Assembly (NCBI GenBank): GCA_963763325.1
Contig: CAVXOL010000006.1
Coordinates: forward strand, 1 to 21,113
Source of the DNA: JBBECJ01 sp963763325
GTDB taxonomy: Bacteria > Chloroflexota > Chloroflexia > Thermomicrobiales > CFX8
Direction: 5' to 3'
Length of the DNA stretch: 21,113 nucleotides
Below are positions 8,343-14,272 of this stretch, piece by piece. A program made the translations under genes and the position numbers. Numbering within the stretch: the stretch's first letter is position 1; each line of letters opens with the position of its first letter. Below the pieces are notes generated by a model. The model had not been told where the DNA came from, did not search any database, and was given only the letters and a program-made list of their open reading frames with translations.

Positions 8343-8720
8343 TTACGAATGAGCCCGGCAACCCTGCCGGCTGGTCATATCCGCGACAGGCCGCACCTCG
8401 ATGCCGCCCATCCGCGCTGGCGGCATCCGGGCGGCGACGCGGATCGCCTCGTTGAGGTCTCGTGCCTCGATCAGGATGTAGCCGCCGAGCTGTTCCTTCG
8501 TCTCGACGAACGGGCCGTCGGTGATGGCGATCTTTTCCCCGCGGACGCGGATCGAGGTCGCTGTCTCGACGAATTCGAGGGCGTTGGAGGTAACGTAGTG
8601 CCCGCTCTGCCGGATCTCCTCGCCGTAGGCGAGGGTTTCGTCGATCAGCGCGTCATACTCGCTCGGGGTCAGCGCGTCCAGCTGTTTCTCATCGTGGTAG
8701 ACCAGGCACAGGTACTTCAA
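8343..8720 (-). CDS. YCII/DGPF-domain protein 1
   Basis: A 125-residue protein of the YCII family, DGPF subgroup, with the signature ITDGPFVETKEQLGGY near the middle followed by AARMPPARMGGIEVRPV. The start is taken as TTG 8720 (MKYLCLVYHDE once initiated), five bases after GGAGG and matching how relatives begin; a TTG four codons upstream is the alternative. These small ferredoxin-like-fold proteins have no established biochemical activity. They are the standard genomic partners of ECF42 sigma factors. It lies 39 bases downstream of the alpha/beta hydrolase, so it can be transcribed from the motif promoter at 9660-9686. Confidence 0.88.
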   Translation of the reverse strand: MKYLCLVYHDEKQLDALTPSEYDALIDETLAYGEEIRQSGHYVTSNALEFVETATSIRVRGEKIAITDGPFVETKEQLGGYILIEARDLNEAIRVAARMPPARMGGIEVRPVADMTSRQGCRAHS

Positions 8721-8759
8721 CTTACCCTCCAACAGCGTCGTTCACAACGGCTGCACCGA

Positions 8760-9563
8760 TTACGAACCTTCCGGCATTGGCGCGTTGAGGAATGCGGCGA
8801 TCATCGCGCTGATCCAGTCGGCATGTTCGAGGATGCCGAGGTGCGAGGTGCCTGGGACGATCGCGAGCTGCGATACAGGCATCCCGGCCAGATCGCCAAA
8901 GACGCCACCACCAAGCAGCTTAAACATCTCGACGGCGTGCTCGAGGCGGGTCGCGTCGGAGTCACCAACGACGAGCAGCGTTGGCGCGGCAATCGCGCGG
9001 ACGTCAGCGGCCGGCACGTCGTAGGGGGCGAGGTCGAGCGCCTTGAGCTTTTCAACCAGGTTCGGGAAGTCGTCCGGGTTCGGCGCGACCTCCTTGTAGG
9101 CCGCTTCCCACGGCGAGCCGGCAAACATCTCCGGCGTGATCGTTTCGATCATCGGCAGCATCTCCGGGTGGGCGCCGTCCATGTTGTAGGTGACCGAGAT
9201 TGGCACCAGCTTGCGGACAAGCTCCGGGTGCCGAATCGCGATCTGGAGCGCGGCGGCTGCGCCCATGCTGTAGCCGACGACATCGGCCTGCTCGATGCCG
9301 AGGTGTCGCAGGACATCTGCCGCGTCGTCGCCCAGGCTGGGGTAGGTCAGTGGCCGGTCGATGTCGGCCGTGCGGCCATGCGCCTGTGAATCGACGGCGA
9401 TCACCTGTCGCGTCTCAGCCAGCCGTGAGATGAACGGCTCCATCAGCCCGGTCATCATGTAGGCACCGTGCAGCAGCAGGAGAGGCTCGCCGCTGCCGTG
9501 GATCTCGTAGTACATCTGGAGTTCGTTGACTGGCGCGTAGCCGGTCTGTGGTGTCGTTGTCAT
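8760..9563 (-). CDS. Alpha/beta-hydrolase fold protein
   Basis: A 267-residue hydrolase starting at ATG 9563, eight bases after GGAGG. Visible are the oxyanion HG motif in LLLLHGAY, the nucleophile elbow GYSMG (Ser99), a likely acid in VVGDSDA (Asp203) and the base in GTSHLG (His241), in the right order and spacing. The closest broad group is single-domain esterases and 3-oxoadipate enol-lactonase-like hydrolases; the substrate is unknown. It is the first gene of a presumed operon, hydrolase - DGPF protein - RibD reductase - serine hydrolase - HHH protein. A TGTCGA-N17-CGAC motif lies about 100 bases upstream, so it is a candidate ECF42 target. Confidence 0.9.
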   Translation of the reverse strand: MTTTPQTGYAPVNELQMYYEIHGSGEPLLLLHGAYMMTGLMEPFISRLAETRQVIAVDSQAHGRTADIDRPLTYPSLGDDAADVLRHLGIEQADVVGYSMGAAAALQIAIRHPELVRKLVPISVTYNMDGAHPEMLPMIETITPEMFAGSPWEAAYKEVAPNPDDFPNLVEKLKALDLAPYDVPAADVRAIAAPTLLVVGDSDATRLEHAVEMFKLLGGGVFGDLAGMPVSQLAIVPGTSHLGILEHADWISAMIAAFLNAPMPEGS

Positions 9564-9659
9564 CGGCGTTCCTCCGCTTCGAATCGTGCGACGCCGTCGT
9601 CGCTGAACACTGCACTCATCGCTGCACTGGCGCACCGTCGCGCCGTTCTATATCAGGTA

Positions 9660-9686
9660 GTCGTCCGGGATCTCCTGAAATCGACA
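9660..9686 (-). promoter_or_regulatory. Putative ECF42 promoter A (TGTCGA-N17-CGAC)
   Basis: On the minus strand TGTCGA (9686-9681) is followed after exactly 17 bases by CGAC (9663-9660). The flanks also match two of the other sites: TGTCGATTTC and CGACTAC. It lies in the intergenic region between the DoxX gene and the alpha/beta hydrolase and faces the hydrolase. The -35-like TGTCGA element resembles the promoter reported for ECF42 sigma factors in Streptomyces. Confidence 0.7.
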
Positions 9687-9693
9687 CGCCACG

Positions 9694-10098
9694 CTATTCT
9701 CGCGGGGCGACCAACATCCGCAGCCGCTCGTCGCGCAGGGAGAGCCCGCCCCAGAGCATCGCGCCGAGGATGACTGGAAAGACGATTGGGAAGATGCCAG
9801 CCTCGATCCGGACCTGGCTGGCGATCGCGCCGCCGAGGAAGCCGGTCAGCAGGACGGCGCCGATGATCGACGTGCGCGGGTAGAGATAGACAGCCAGACC
9901 AGCCAGCAGCACGATGCCAATCCCAACCGACAGGCGGTCCGGATAGCCAAGCTCAGCCATCGCATCGACGACCGGCTCGGGCCTCGCGAGCTTCATCAGG
10001 CCGTCGACGGCCAGGAACAGGACTGCCAGACCGCTGACGATCTGCCCGGCCAACGGCTTGCCCGACGCAACAGGAATCGACTGCATTCGTGACTGCAT
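9694..10098 (-). CDS. DoxX-like four-helix membrane protein
   Basis: A 134-residue integral membrane protein with about four hydrophobic segments, near residues 20-40, 57-75, 80-98 and 105-125. Sequence landmarks are VSGLAVLFLAVDGLMKL, ELGYPDRLSVGIGIVLL and YPRTSIIGAVLLTGFLGGAIASQVR, typical of the DoxX_2-like family. ATG 10098 is preferred because GAGAGG precedes it by eight bases; GTG 10107 is also in frame. The function of this family is largely unknown; some members associate with quinone or sulfur metabolism at the membrane. It has its own copy of the ECF42-like motif upstream (10167-10193). Confidence 0.85.
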   Translation of the reverse strand: MQSRMQSIPVASGKPLAGQIVSGLAVLFLAVDGLMKLARPEPVVDAMAELGYPDRLSVGIGIVLLAGLAVYLYPRTSIIGAVLLTGFLGGAIASQVRIEAGIFPIVFPVILGAMLWGGLSLRDERLRMLVAPRE

Positions 10099-10166
10099 GC
10101 TGAACACCTCTCTGTGTCTTACCGTCGACGATCAGCGGCCACGGTGAAGAACCGTGACATTGCGTA

Positions 10167-10193
10167 GTCGGTCTGGGACGTCGGAAATCGACA
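10167..10193 (-). promoter_or_regulatory. Putative ECF42 promoter D (TGTCGA-N17-CGAC)
   Basis: On the minus strand TGTCGA (10193-10188) and CGAC (10170-10167) are separated by 17 bases, with TTTC after the first and TAC after the second element. It sits between the terminator of the upstream operon (10206-10235) and the DoxX start codon, 69 bases from that ATG, which is the position expected of a promoter. A small stem, CACGGT/ACCGTG (about 10140-10156), lies in the resulting leader. Confidence 0.72.
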
Positions 10194-10205
10194 ACAACCG
10201 CGGAA

Positions 10206-10235
10206 ACAGAAAAGGGCCGGTACGAGACCGGCCCT
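10206..10235 (-). terminator. Rho-independent terminator after the BNR-MoaD-YCII genes
   Basis: A perfect 9-bp stem, AGGGCCGGT with ACCGGCCCT and a five-base loop (10213-10235), is followed on the minus strand by TTTTCTGTTT. It begins 20 bases after the stop codon of DGPF/YCII protein 2. It separates that transcript from promoter D immediately downstream. Confidence 0.85.
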
Positions 10236-10255
10236 CAATCTTGCGTCGGTAGTCG

Positions 10256-10612
10256 TTAGTTCTTCGGAATCCCGGCGAGTTCGATGACCTGGCGGACTTC
10301 GATAGTGCCGTTGCGGGCGCCGGGGATGCGGGCGGCGATGTCGATCGCTTCATCCTGTGTATCGACATCGACGATGTAGTAGCCGCCGAGTTGTTCGCGA
10401 GTTTCGGCGAACGGGCCGTCGGTGACGAGCCGCTTGCCGTCGCGGATGCGAACGCTGGCGGCGGTCGGCGTCGGGTGGAGCGGTGAGGTTCCAAGGAACT
10501 GCCCCTTGGCCTTGATGTCGTTCACGAGTTCGCGGGACTCCGCGTAGCACGCTTCCCGGTATGGCTCGTCCCACTCCCGCTCGGTTCCGTAAACCAGCAA
10601 CATGTACTTCAT
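10256..10612 (-). CDS. YCII/DGPF-domain protein 2
   Basis: A 118-residue DGPF-type YCII protein. It starts MKYMLLVYGTEREWDEPYRE at ATG 10612, with GAAGGAG upstream, and contains VTDGPFAETREQLGGYYIVD followed by AARIPGARNGTIEVRQV. It lies 51 bases downstream of the MoaD-like gene on the same strand and is closed by a strong terminator, so it is probably the last gene of that transcript. No TGTCGA-N17-CGAC motif is present in the short gap upstream. Relatives have no proven reaction; the genomic link to ECF42 sigma factors is the main clue to their role. Confidence 0.88.
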   Translation of the reverse strand: MKYMLLVYGTEREWDEPYREACYAESRELVNDIKAKGQFLGTSPLHPTPTAASVRIRDGKRLVTDGPFAETREQLGGYYIVDVDTQDEAIDIAARIPGARNGTIEVRQVIELAGIPKN

Positions 10613-10663
10613 CGAGTCTCCTTCGTCTCTCCTGCGCACGGACCGTGAGCGTCGTCCCTAATG

Positions 10664-10970
10664 TTAGCCGCCGGCCATCGCTCCGACGACCGCGAATGGC
10701 TCCTCGCCGGCCGCGACTGCTTCGGGCAGTGGATCATCTGGCGACTCGTGAGAGAGGTCCTGGGCGCAGGCGAAGAAGCGCAGGAACGGCCGCCGCTGCT
10801 TGGTCGTATGGTCGCGGATCGTGCCGCGCAACACCGGGTAGGTCGCTTCCAGCGCATCGAGGACGGCGCGCTGGGTGACCGGACCATCGACGTGGACCTC
10901 CACCTCCTTCCCGGTTTTGGCCAGATTGCGCAGATGGAACGGGAAGCTCGACGCGGATTGTCGGGGTCAT
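10664..10970 (-). pseudogene. MoaD/ThiS-like ubiquitin-fold protein, single frameshift
   Basis: ATG 10970 gives MTPTIRVELP; after a frame change near 10941-10944 the protein continues FHLRNLAKTGKEVEVHVDG, then LDALEATYPVLRGTIRD, and ends AVVGAMAGG. Total length is about 101 residues. The C-terminal Gly-Gly is the hallmark of MoaD/ThiS sulfur carriers, which are adenylated and thiocarboxylated there. Removing one base from the CCC run restores the frame. Its start overlaps the stop of the BNR-repeat gene as ATGA, which points to translational coupling. No molybdopterin or thiamine gene is nearby, so its sulfur acceptor is unknown. The shift resembles those at the left end and may be a sequencing error. 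Confidence 0.8.
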
Positions 10971-12082
10971 CGCAATGTCTGCACTTCTACCGACGTCACG
11001 GCAGGAAGGTCGCGGACGATTGCCTTCCAGGTGTCGCCGGAGTTATTCGATCCGTAGACCTGTCCGCCGGTCGTGCCGAAGTAGATACCACAGGATTCGT
11101 GCGAGTCGACAGCCATCGAGTCACGCAGGATGTTGACGTAACAATCCTGCTGCGGTAAGCCGTTAGTGAGCGCTTCCCACTCGTTGCCGCCGGTCCGGCT
11201 GCGGTAGACGCGCAGCTTGCCGTCCGGCGGGAAGTGCTCGGAGTCGCTCTTGATCGGGACGACGTAGATCGTCTCCGGCTCGTGAGCGTGGACGCTGATC
11301 GGGAAGCCGAAGTCGCTCGGCAGGTTGCCGCTGACCTCGTGCCACATGTCGCCGGCGTTATCGGATCGCATGACGTCCCAGTGCTTCTGCATGAAGAGCG
11401 TGTCGGGCCGTGAGGTGTGCATCGCGAGGCTGTGGACGCAGTGGCCGACATCGGCGGCCGGATCGGGCAGTTCATAATCAGAGCGCAGTCCCTGGTTGAT
11501 CGGCAGCCAGCTCTTGCCGCCGTCGTCCGTCCGGAAGGCCCCGGCGGCCGAGATGGCGATGTAGATGCGGTCGGCGTTGTTGGGATCGAGGATGATCGTG
11601 TGGAGGCACATGCCGCCGGCGCCCGGCTGCCAAAGCTCGCTCTTGACCTCGCGCAGCGCGGACAGTTCGTGCCAGGACTGGCCACCGTCGGTCGACTTGA
11701 AGAGGGCAGCGTCCTCGACACCGGCATAGACGGTATCGGCGTCGTGGAGCGACGGCTCCATGTGCCAGACACGGGTGAATTCCCAGGGGTGCTGGGTGCC
11801 GTCGTACCACTGGTGGGTGCCGGGAACGCCGTCGTAGGTGAACTCGTTGTTGACCGCCTCCCAGGTCTTGCCGCCGTCATCGGAGCGCTGGATCGTCTGC
11901 CCGAACCAGCTGCTGGACTGTGAGGCGTAGATCCGGTCCGGATTCACTGGCGAGCCTTTGAGGTGGTAGATCTCCCAGCCGGCGAAGTGGGGGCCGGAGA
12001 CGTCCCATGCTTCGCGCTTCTCGTCAGATGTCAGGATGAACGCGCCCTTGCGTGTGCCAACCAGAACCCGTACTCCGCTCAT
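10967..12082 (-). CDS. BNR/Asp-box repeat beta-propeller protein (sialidase-like fold)
   Basis: A 371-residue protein with repeated Asp-box motifs: SDDGGKTW, STDGGQSW, TDDGGKSW, SDNAGDMW and NNSGDTW, spaced as in a multi-bladed beta-propeller. It starts MSGVRVLVGTRKGAFILTSD at ATG 12082. It lacks a signal peptide and the arginine triad expected of secreted sialidases is not evident, so glycosidase activity is doubtful. Databases usually label such proteins exo-alpha-sialidase or WD40/YVTN/BNR-like. It is translationally coupled to a MoaD-like protein through an ATGA overlap. A good sigma-70-like promoter lies about 105 bases upstream. Confidence 0.88.
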   Translation of the reverse strand: MSGVRVLVGTRKGAFILTSDEKREAWDVSGPHFAGWEIYHLKGSPVNPDRIYASQSSSWFGQTIQRSDDGGKTWEAVNNEFTYDGVPGTHQWYDGTQHPWEFTRVWHMEPSLHDADTVYAGVEDAALFKSTDGGQSWHELSALREVKSELWQPGAGGMCLHTIILDPNNADRIYIAISAAGAFRTDDGGKSWLPINQGLRSDYELPDPAADVGHCVHSLAMHTSRPDTLFMQKHWDVMRSDNAGDMWHEVSGNLPSDFGFPISVHAHEPETIYVVPIKSDSEHFPPDGKLRVYRSRTGGNEWEALTNGLPQQDCYVNILRDSMAVDSHESCGIYFGTTGGQVYGSNNSGDTWKAIVRDLPAVTSVEVQTLR

Positions 12083-12186
12083 CGTTACTCTTGCTCCGTC
12101 CTGCGTGTCAGCGATGCTCGCAGATGAGCATCCGCCAAATCGACCGGCAGCGCCTGAATTGGTTGTCGGCTCCGCCGAGTAGAACT

Positions 12187-12215
12187 AGTGTACGTACACT
12201 GTGTCTGTATGGCAA
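12187..12215 (-). promoter_or_regulatory. Promoter of the BNR-MoaD operon with palindromic operator
   Basis: On the minus strand TTGCCA (12215-12210) and TACACT (12192-12187) are 17 bases apart, a reasonable housekeeping promoter facing the BNR gene. A perfect 14-bp palindrome, agtgtacgtacact (12187-12200), covers the -10 box and part of the spacer, an ideal position for a repressor. The rest of 12083-12341 shows no gene. A CCCGTCACGGG stem at about 12305-12315, followed by GGTGTTTTT on the plus strand, is the only other structure there. Confidence 0.55.
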
Positions 12216-12341
12216 CTCCCAATTTGAGACGCGTCGTCGATTCGTATGGATGGCGATGCCCCGAGCCGGAACGGTGACCGCGCTTCTCGCCCTGCGGTCA
12301 TCGTCCCGTCACGGGGGTGTTTTTCAGGAGGTCGCGCCGTC

Positions 12342-12893
12342 CTAACTGGTTGCCCTCCGGTAGACGAGCTGGACGACGCCGTTGGGTAGTGTCTTCGATT
12401 CGACCAGTTCGAGCGGCACATTGCCGGTGTCACCGTCCCAGAGGCTGTCGCCGCTGCCGAGAACGATCGGGTGGACCAGCAGGTTCAACTCGTCGAGCAG
12501 CCCTTCCTTGAGGAGTGATTGGGTGAGCTTGACGCTGCCGGTAATCCCGATGTCCTTGCCCGGCTGCTCCTTGATCTCGCGCAGCTTGCCGTAAATATCG
12601 CCGGAGATCAGCGTCGAGTTCTGCCAGTCGGCTGATTCGAGCGTGTTGGATACCACCAGCTTCGGTGTCTCATTCATGTAGGCGGCAATCGGCTCTTCGG
12701 CTGGGTCCTGCTTCGGCCAGTAGTCGGCGAATCCGTCGTAGGTGACGCGACCGAGCAGCATCGTGTCAGCGTTGGCCATCTGCCCACCGACGGCCTCGCC
12801 CATCTCGTCGCTCCAGTACGGGAAATGCCACTGATCCGGCGCTTCGGTTACGCCGTCGAGTGAGATGAAGAGTCCCGCTACGATCTTCCGCAT
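12342..12893 (-). CDS. Dihydrofolate reductase-like (RibD C-terminal domain) protein 2
   Basis: A 183-residue RibD-C-fold protein. ATG 12893 (MRKIVAGLFISLDGVTEAPD) fits the family start; the longer open frame upstream is a shadow of the neighbouring DGPF gene. Other landmarks are MLLGRVTYDGFADYWPKQD, PKLVVSNTLESADW, the nucleotide-binding stretch DIGITGSVKLTQSLL, and HPIVLGSGDSLW. It is only distantly similar to the reductase at 7737-8315, so the two are not a recent duplication. It probably uses NAD(P)H; the substrate is unknown. It has its own TGTCGA-N17-CGAC motif 53 bases upstream. Confidence 0.9.
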   Translation of the reverse strand: MRKIVAGLFISLDGVTEAPDQWHFPYWSDEMGEAVGGQMANADTMLLGRVTYDGFADYWPKQDPAEEPIAAYMNETPKLVVSNTLESADWQNSTLISGDIYGKLREIKEQPGKDIGITGSVKLTQSLLKEGLLDELNLLVHPIVLGSGDSLWDGDTGNVPLELVESKTLPNGVVQLVYRRATS

Positions 12894-12945
12894 GATTGTT
12901 CCTTCCGGGTTTCCAACTTTCGTCACAACGTCGTGACATAGAGTC

Positions 12946-12972
12946 GTCGTTCGTGCACGACGGCTATCGACA
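12946..12972 (-). promoter_or_regulatory. Putative ECF42 promoter B (TGTCGA-N17-CGAC)
   Basis: On the minus strand TGTCGA (12972-12967) is separated by 17 bases from CGAC (12949-12946), facing the second RibD-type reductase. The flanks differ from the other three sites (TGTCGATAGC and CGACGAC), so only the core is conserved here. It lies in the intergenic gap, downstream of a large hairpin that may end the preceding transcript. Confidence 0.68.
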
Positions 12973-13012
12973 TTCCAGCCGGGGCGGCTGCAGGATGCGC
13001 AGTGTTGACGAT

Positions 13013-13046
13013 GATGCGGCAGGTTGCACAGGCGACCTGCCGCATC
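13013..13046. terminator. Strong hairpin after DGPF/YCII protein 3
   Basis: Perfect 12-bp arms, gatgcggcaggt (13013-13024) and acctgccgcatc (13035-13046), enclose a ten-base loop. It begins 20 bases after the stop of the third DGPF gene. There is no T-run on either side, so it would be an atypical terminator or an RNA-stabilising 3' structure rather than a classic intrinsic terminator. Confidence 0.55.
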
Positions 13047-13066
13047 GTCTCGAACGAGGGATGTCG

Positions 13067-13501
13067 CTATGCGTTTTCGGTCTTTGCGCGCAGGCGTTGT
13101 TCCTGCTCCTGCAGTTCCGGCGTCATCGCGTCGCCGAAGTCCTCCATGGTGGCAATCTGGCGGATCTCGATGTCTGATTCGCCGAGCATCGGGTTCGGGC
13201 AGCGCTTGACCCACTCGATCGCTTCGTCGATCGAGTTGAGCTCCCAGATCCAGTAGCCGGCGATCAGTTCCTTCGTCTCGGGGAACGGTCCGTCTGTGAC
13301 CGTCCGTTTCTCGCCGGAGAAATGGACTCGGGCGCCCTTCGAGCTTGGCAGCAGACCCTCGCCGGCGACCATGACACCGGCGTTGACCAACTCCTCGTTG
13401 TACTTGCCCATCTCGGCAAACATCTTGGTCATCGCCTCCGGTTCGAGCATCGCGCCCGATTCCGAATCCTCGGTTGCCTTCACCAGAATCATGAAACGCA
13501 T
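13067..13501 (-). CDS. YCII/DGPF-domain protein 3
   Basis: A 144-residue DGPF-type YCII protein starting MRFMILVKATEDSESGAM at ATG 13501, with AGAAAGGA just upstream. The signature is VTDGPFPETKELIAGYWIWE, followed by VKRCPNPMLGESDIEIRQI. This subtype, with the RFMILVKAT start and DIEIRQI end, is the one commonly found directly beside ECF42 sigma genes. It is flanked by two large hairpins (13013-13046 and 13589-13624). No core motif precedes it, so it may be transcribed from promoter C through the DUF6069-like gene, or from a promoter I cannot see. Confidence 0.9.
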   Translation of the reverse strand: MRFMILVKATEDSESGAMLEPEAMTKMFAEMGKYNEELVNAGVMVAGEGLLPSSKGARVHFSGEKRTVTDGPFPETKELIAGYWIWELNSIDEAIEWVKRCPNPMLGESDIEIRQIATMEDFGDAMTPELQEQEQRLRAKTENA

Positions 13502-13588
13502 TGTTGCGTCCTTTCTCTATCCCTGAGCCGGTTCGCTCGGCGCCTTCGCCCAGCGGGGTGGTCCGACCCATCAAACCCATCGTAGTCA

Positions 13589-13624
13589 GTCGACGAGGAT
13601 ACTGTCAGGAGCATCCTCGTCGAC
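13589..13624. promoter_or_regulatory. Perfect 12-bp inverted repeat between the DUF6069-like gene and DGPF gene 3
   Basis: The arms gtcgacgaggat (13589-13600) and atcctcgtcgac (13613-13624) enclose 12 bases. As RNA it forms a stable hairpin 14 bases after the DUF6069-like stop, without a following T-run. As DNA it is a two-site operator with arms about two helical turns apart. It could serve as terminator, attenuator or repressor site for DGPF gene 3. Confidence 0.5.
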
Positions 13625-13637
13625 CAGAAGCGTACAG

Positions 13638-14087
13638 CTATCGCGAGTCGGGGCGTGCCAGCGTCGTCAGCATCGGGACGATGACGGCGGCGGCGACGAT
13701 GTGCATCAGGGCGAGGATCGTTGCCTGACCGAGACTCGAACCCGGCTCGTTGAGGATCATCGTGTAATCCGGAACGATCGACAGTACGAGGAAGATGGCG
13801 GCGATGATGTTGAAGTTGCGGACTGCGTTGTCCGTAAATCGCACCAGAGCCGCGTAGACGGCGACAGCCGCGATGGCGAAAAACGCCGTGAAAATGACTG
13901 CGCCGCTGACGTTGGAGAGGACGACGAAGTCCTCCTGGTAGGTCACGAACACGCTACCAATGTAATAGAAGAGGACGTTGGCGAGAACGGCCGCGACAAC
14001 GGTCGCCAGGCCGACCTTAGCGAACTGTCCCCGGCCGGTGGAGCGCGAAAACGACTGCGCTGACGTATAGGAAGCGATCGACGACAT
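13638..14087 (-). CDS. DUF6069-like four-helix membrane protein
   Basis: A 149-residue integral membrane protein starting at ATG 14087. Four hydrophobic segments are visible: VGLATVVAAVLANVLFYYIG, SGAVIFTAFFAIAAVAVYAAL, FNIIAAIFLVLSIVP and ATILALMHIVAAAVIVPML. The architecture and the DYTMILNEPGSSLGQATILALMHIVAA stretch resemble the DUF6069 family, which has no known function and often occurs next to ECF sigma genes. Upstream are a leader stem-loop (14118-14138) and the ECF42-like promoter C (14148-14174), so its expression probably follows the sigma factor encoded just beyond. A 61-codon frame on the same strand at 14017-14202 lies over that promoter and is not considered real. Confidence 0.8.
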   Translation of the reverse strand: MSSIASYTSAQSFSRSTGRGQFAKVGLATVVAAVLANVLFYYIGSVFVTYQEDFVVLSNVSGAVIFTAFFAIAAVAVYAALVRFTDNAVRNFNIIAAIFLVLSIVPDYTMILNEPGSSLGQATILALMHIVAAAVIVPMLTTLARPDSR

Positions 14088-14117
14088 TGTGGACCATCCC
14101 TTTCTTGCCCTTACTGG

Positions 14118-14138
14118 TAACGGGCCATCTGCCCGTTA
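14118..14138 (-). promoter_or_regulatory. Leader stem-loop at the predicted 5' end of the DUF6069-like mRNA
   Basis: Perfect 8-bp arms, taacgggc (14118-14125) and gcccgtta (14131-14138), enclose a five-base loop. The hairpin starts about ten bases after the CGAC element of promoter C, so it would form at the extreme 5' end of the transcript, where it could protect the RNA from decay or affect promoter escape. Confidence 0.5.
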
Positions 14139-14147
14139 CATGAAGTA

Positions 14148-14174
14148 GTCGACCGACGATCGCCGAAATCGACA
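14148..14174 (-). promoter_or_regulatory. Putative ECF42 promoter C (TGTCGA-N17-CGAC)
   Basis: On the minus strand TGTCGA (14174-14169) and CGAC (14151-14148) are 17 bases apart, in the extended form TGTCGATTTC ... CGACTAC shared with sites A and D. It faces the DUF6069-like gene, 61 bases from its ATG. A second TGTCGA at 14183-14178 lacks a matching -10 element at the right distance. Confidence 0.72.
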
Positions 14175-14244
14175 GCATCGACAGAGCAATTTCGAGATTC
14201 ATCGTTTTGGAACCGTGACGCGGGGTGTGTGCAGCTCATCTCCA

Positions 14245-14272
14245 ACGCGTCACGCATCACGCGTCACGCGTC
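14245..14272. repeat. Four tandem copies of a 7-bp unit (ACGCGTC)
   Basis: The units are ACGCGTC, ACGCATC, ACGCGTC, ACGCGTC; one copy has a single mismatch. The array spans the stop codon of the ECF sigma gene (TGA at 14266-14264). It may be a slippage hotspot that changes the very C-terminus of the protein. Confidence 0.75.

Noticed and set aside
8349..9389. 346-codon plus-strand frame over the DGPF and hydrolase genes
   Set aside because: It crosses two well-supported minus-strand genes and shows no family features.
12305..12325. CCCGTCACGGG followed by GGTGTTTTT as a plus-strand terminator
   Set aside because: The stem is short and no plus-strand gene lies upstream for it to terminate.
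12894..13580. Long minus-strand frame extending the second RibD-type reductase upstream
   Set aside because: This part is a shadow of DGPF gene 3 in another frame; the family start and the promoter position both favour ATG 12893.
14017..14202. 61-codon minus-strand frame upstream of the DUF6069-like gene
   Set aside because: It covers the ECF42-like promoter and the leader stem-loop and overlaps the membrane protein start; no domain is visible.
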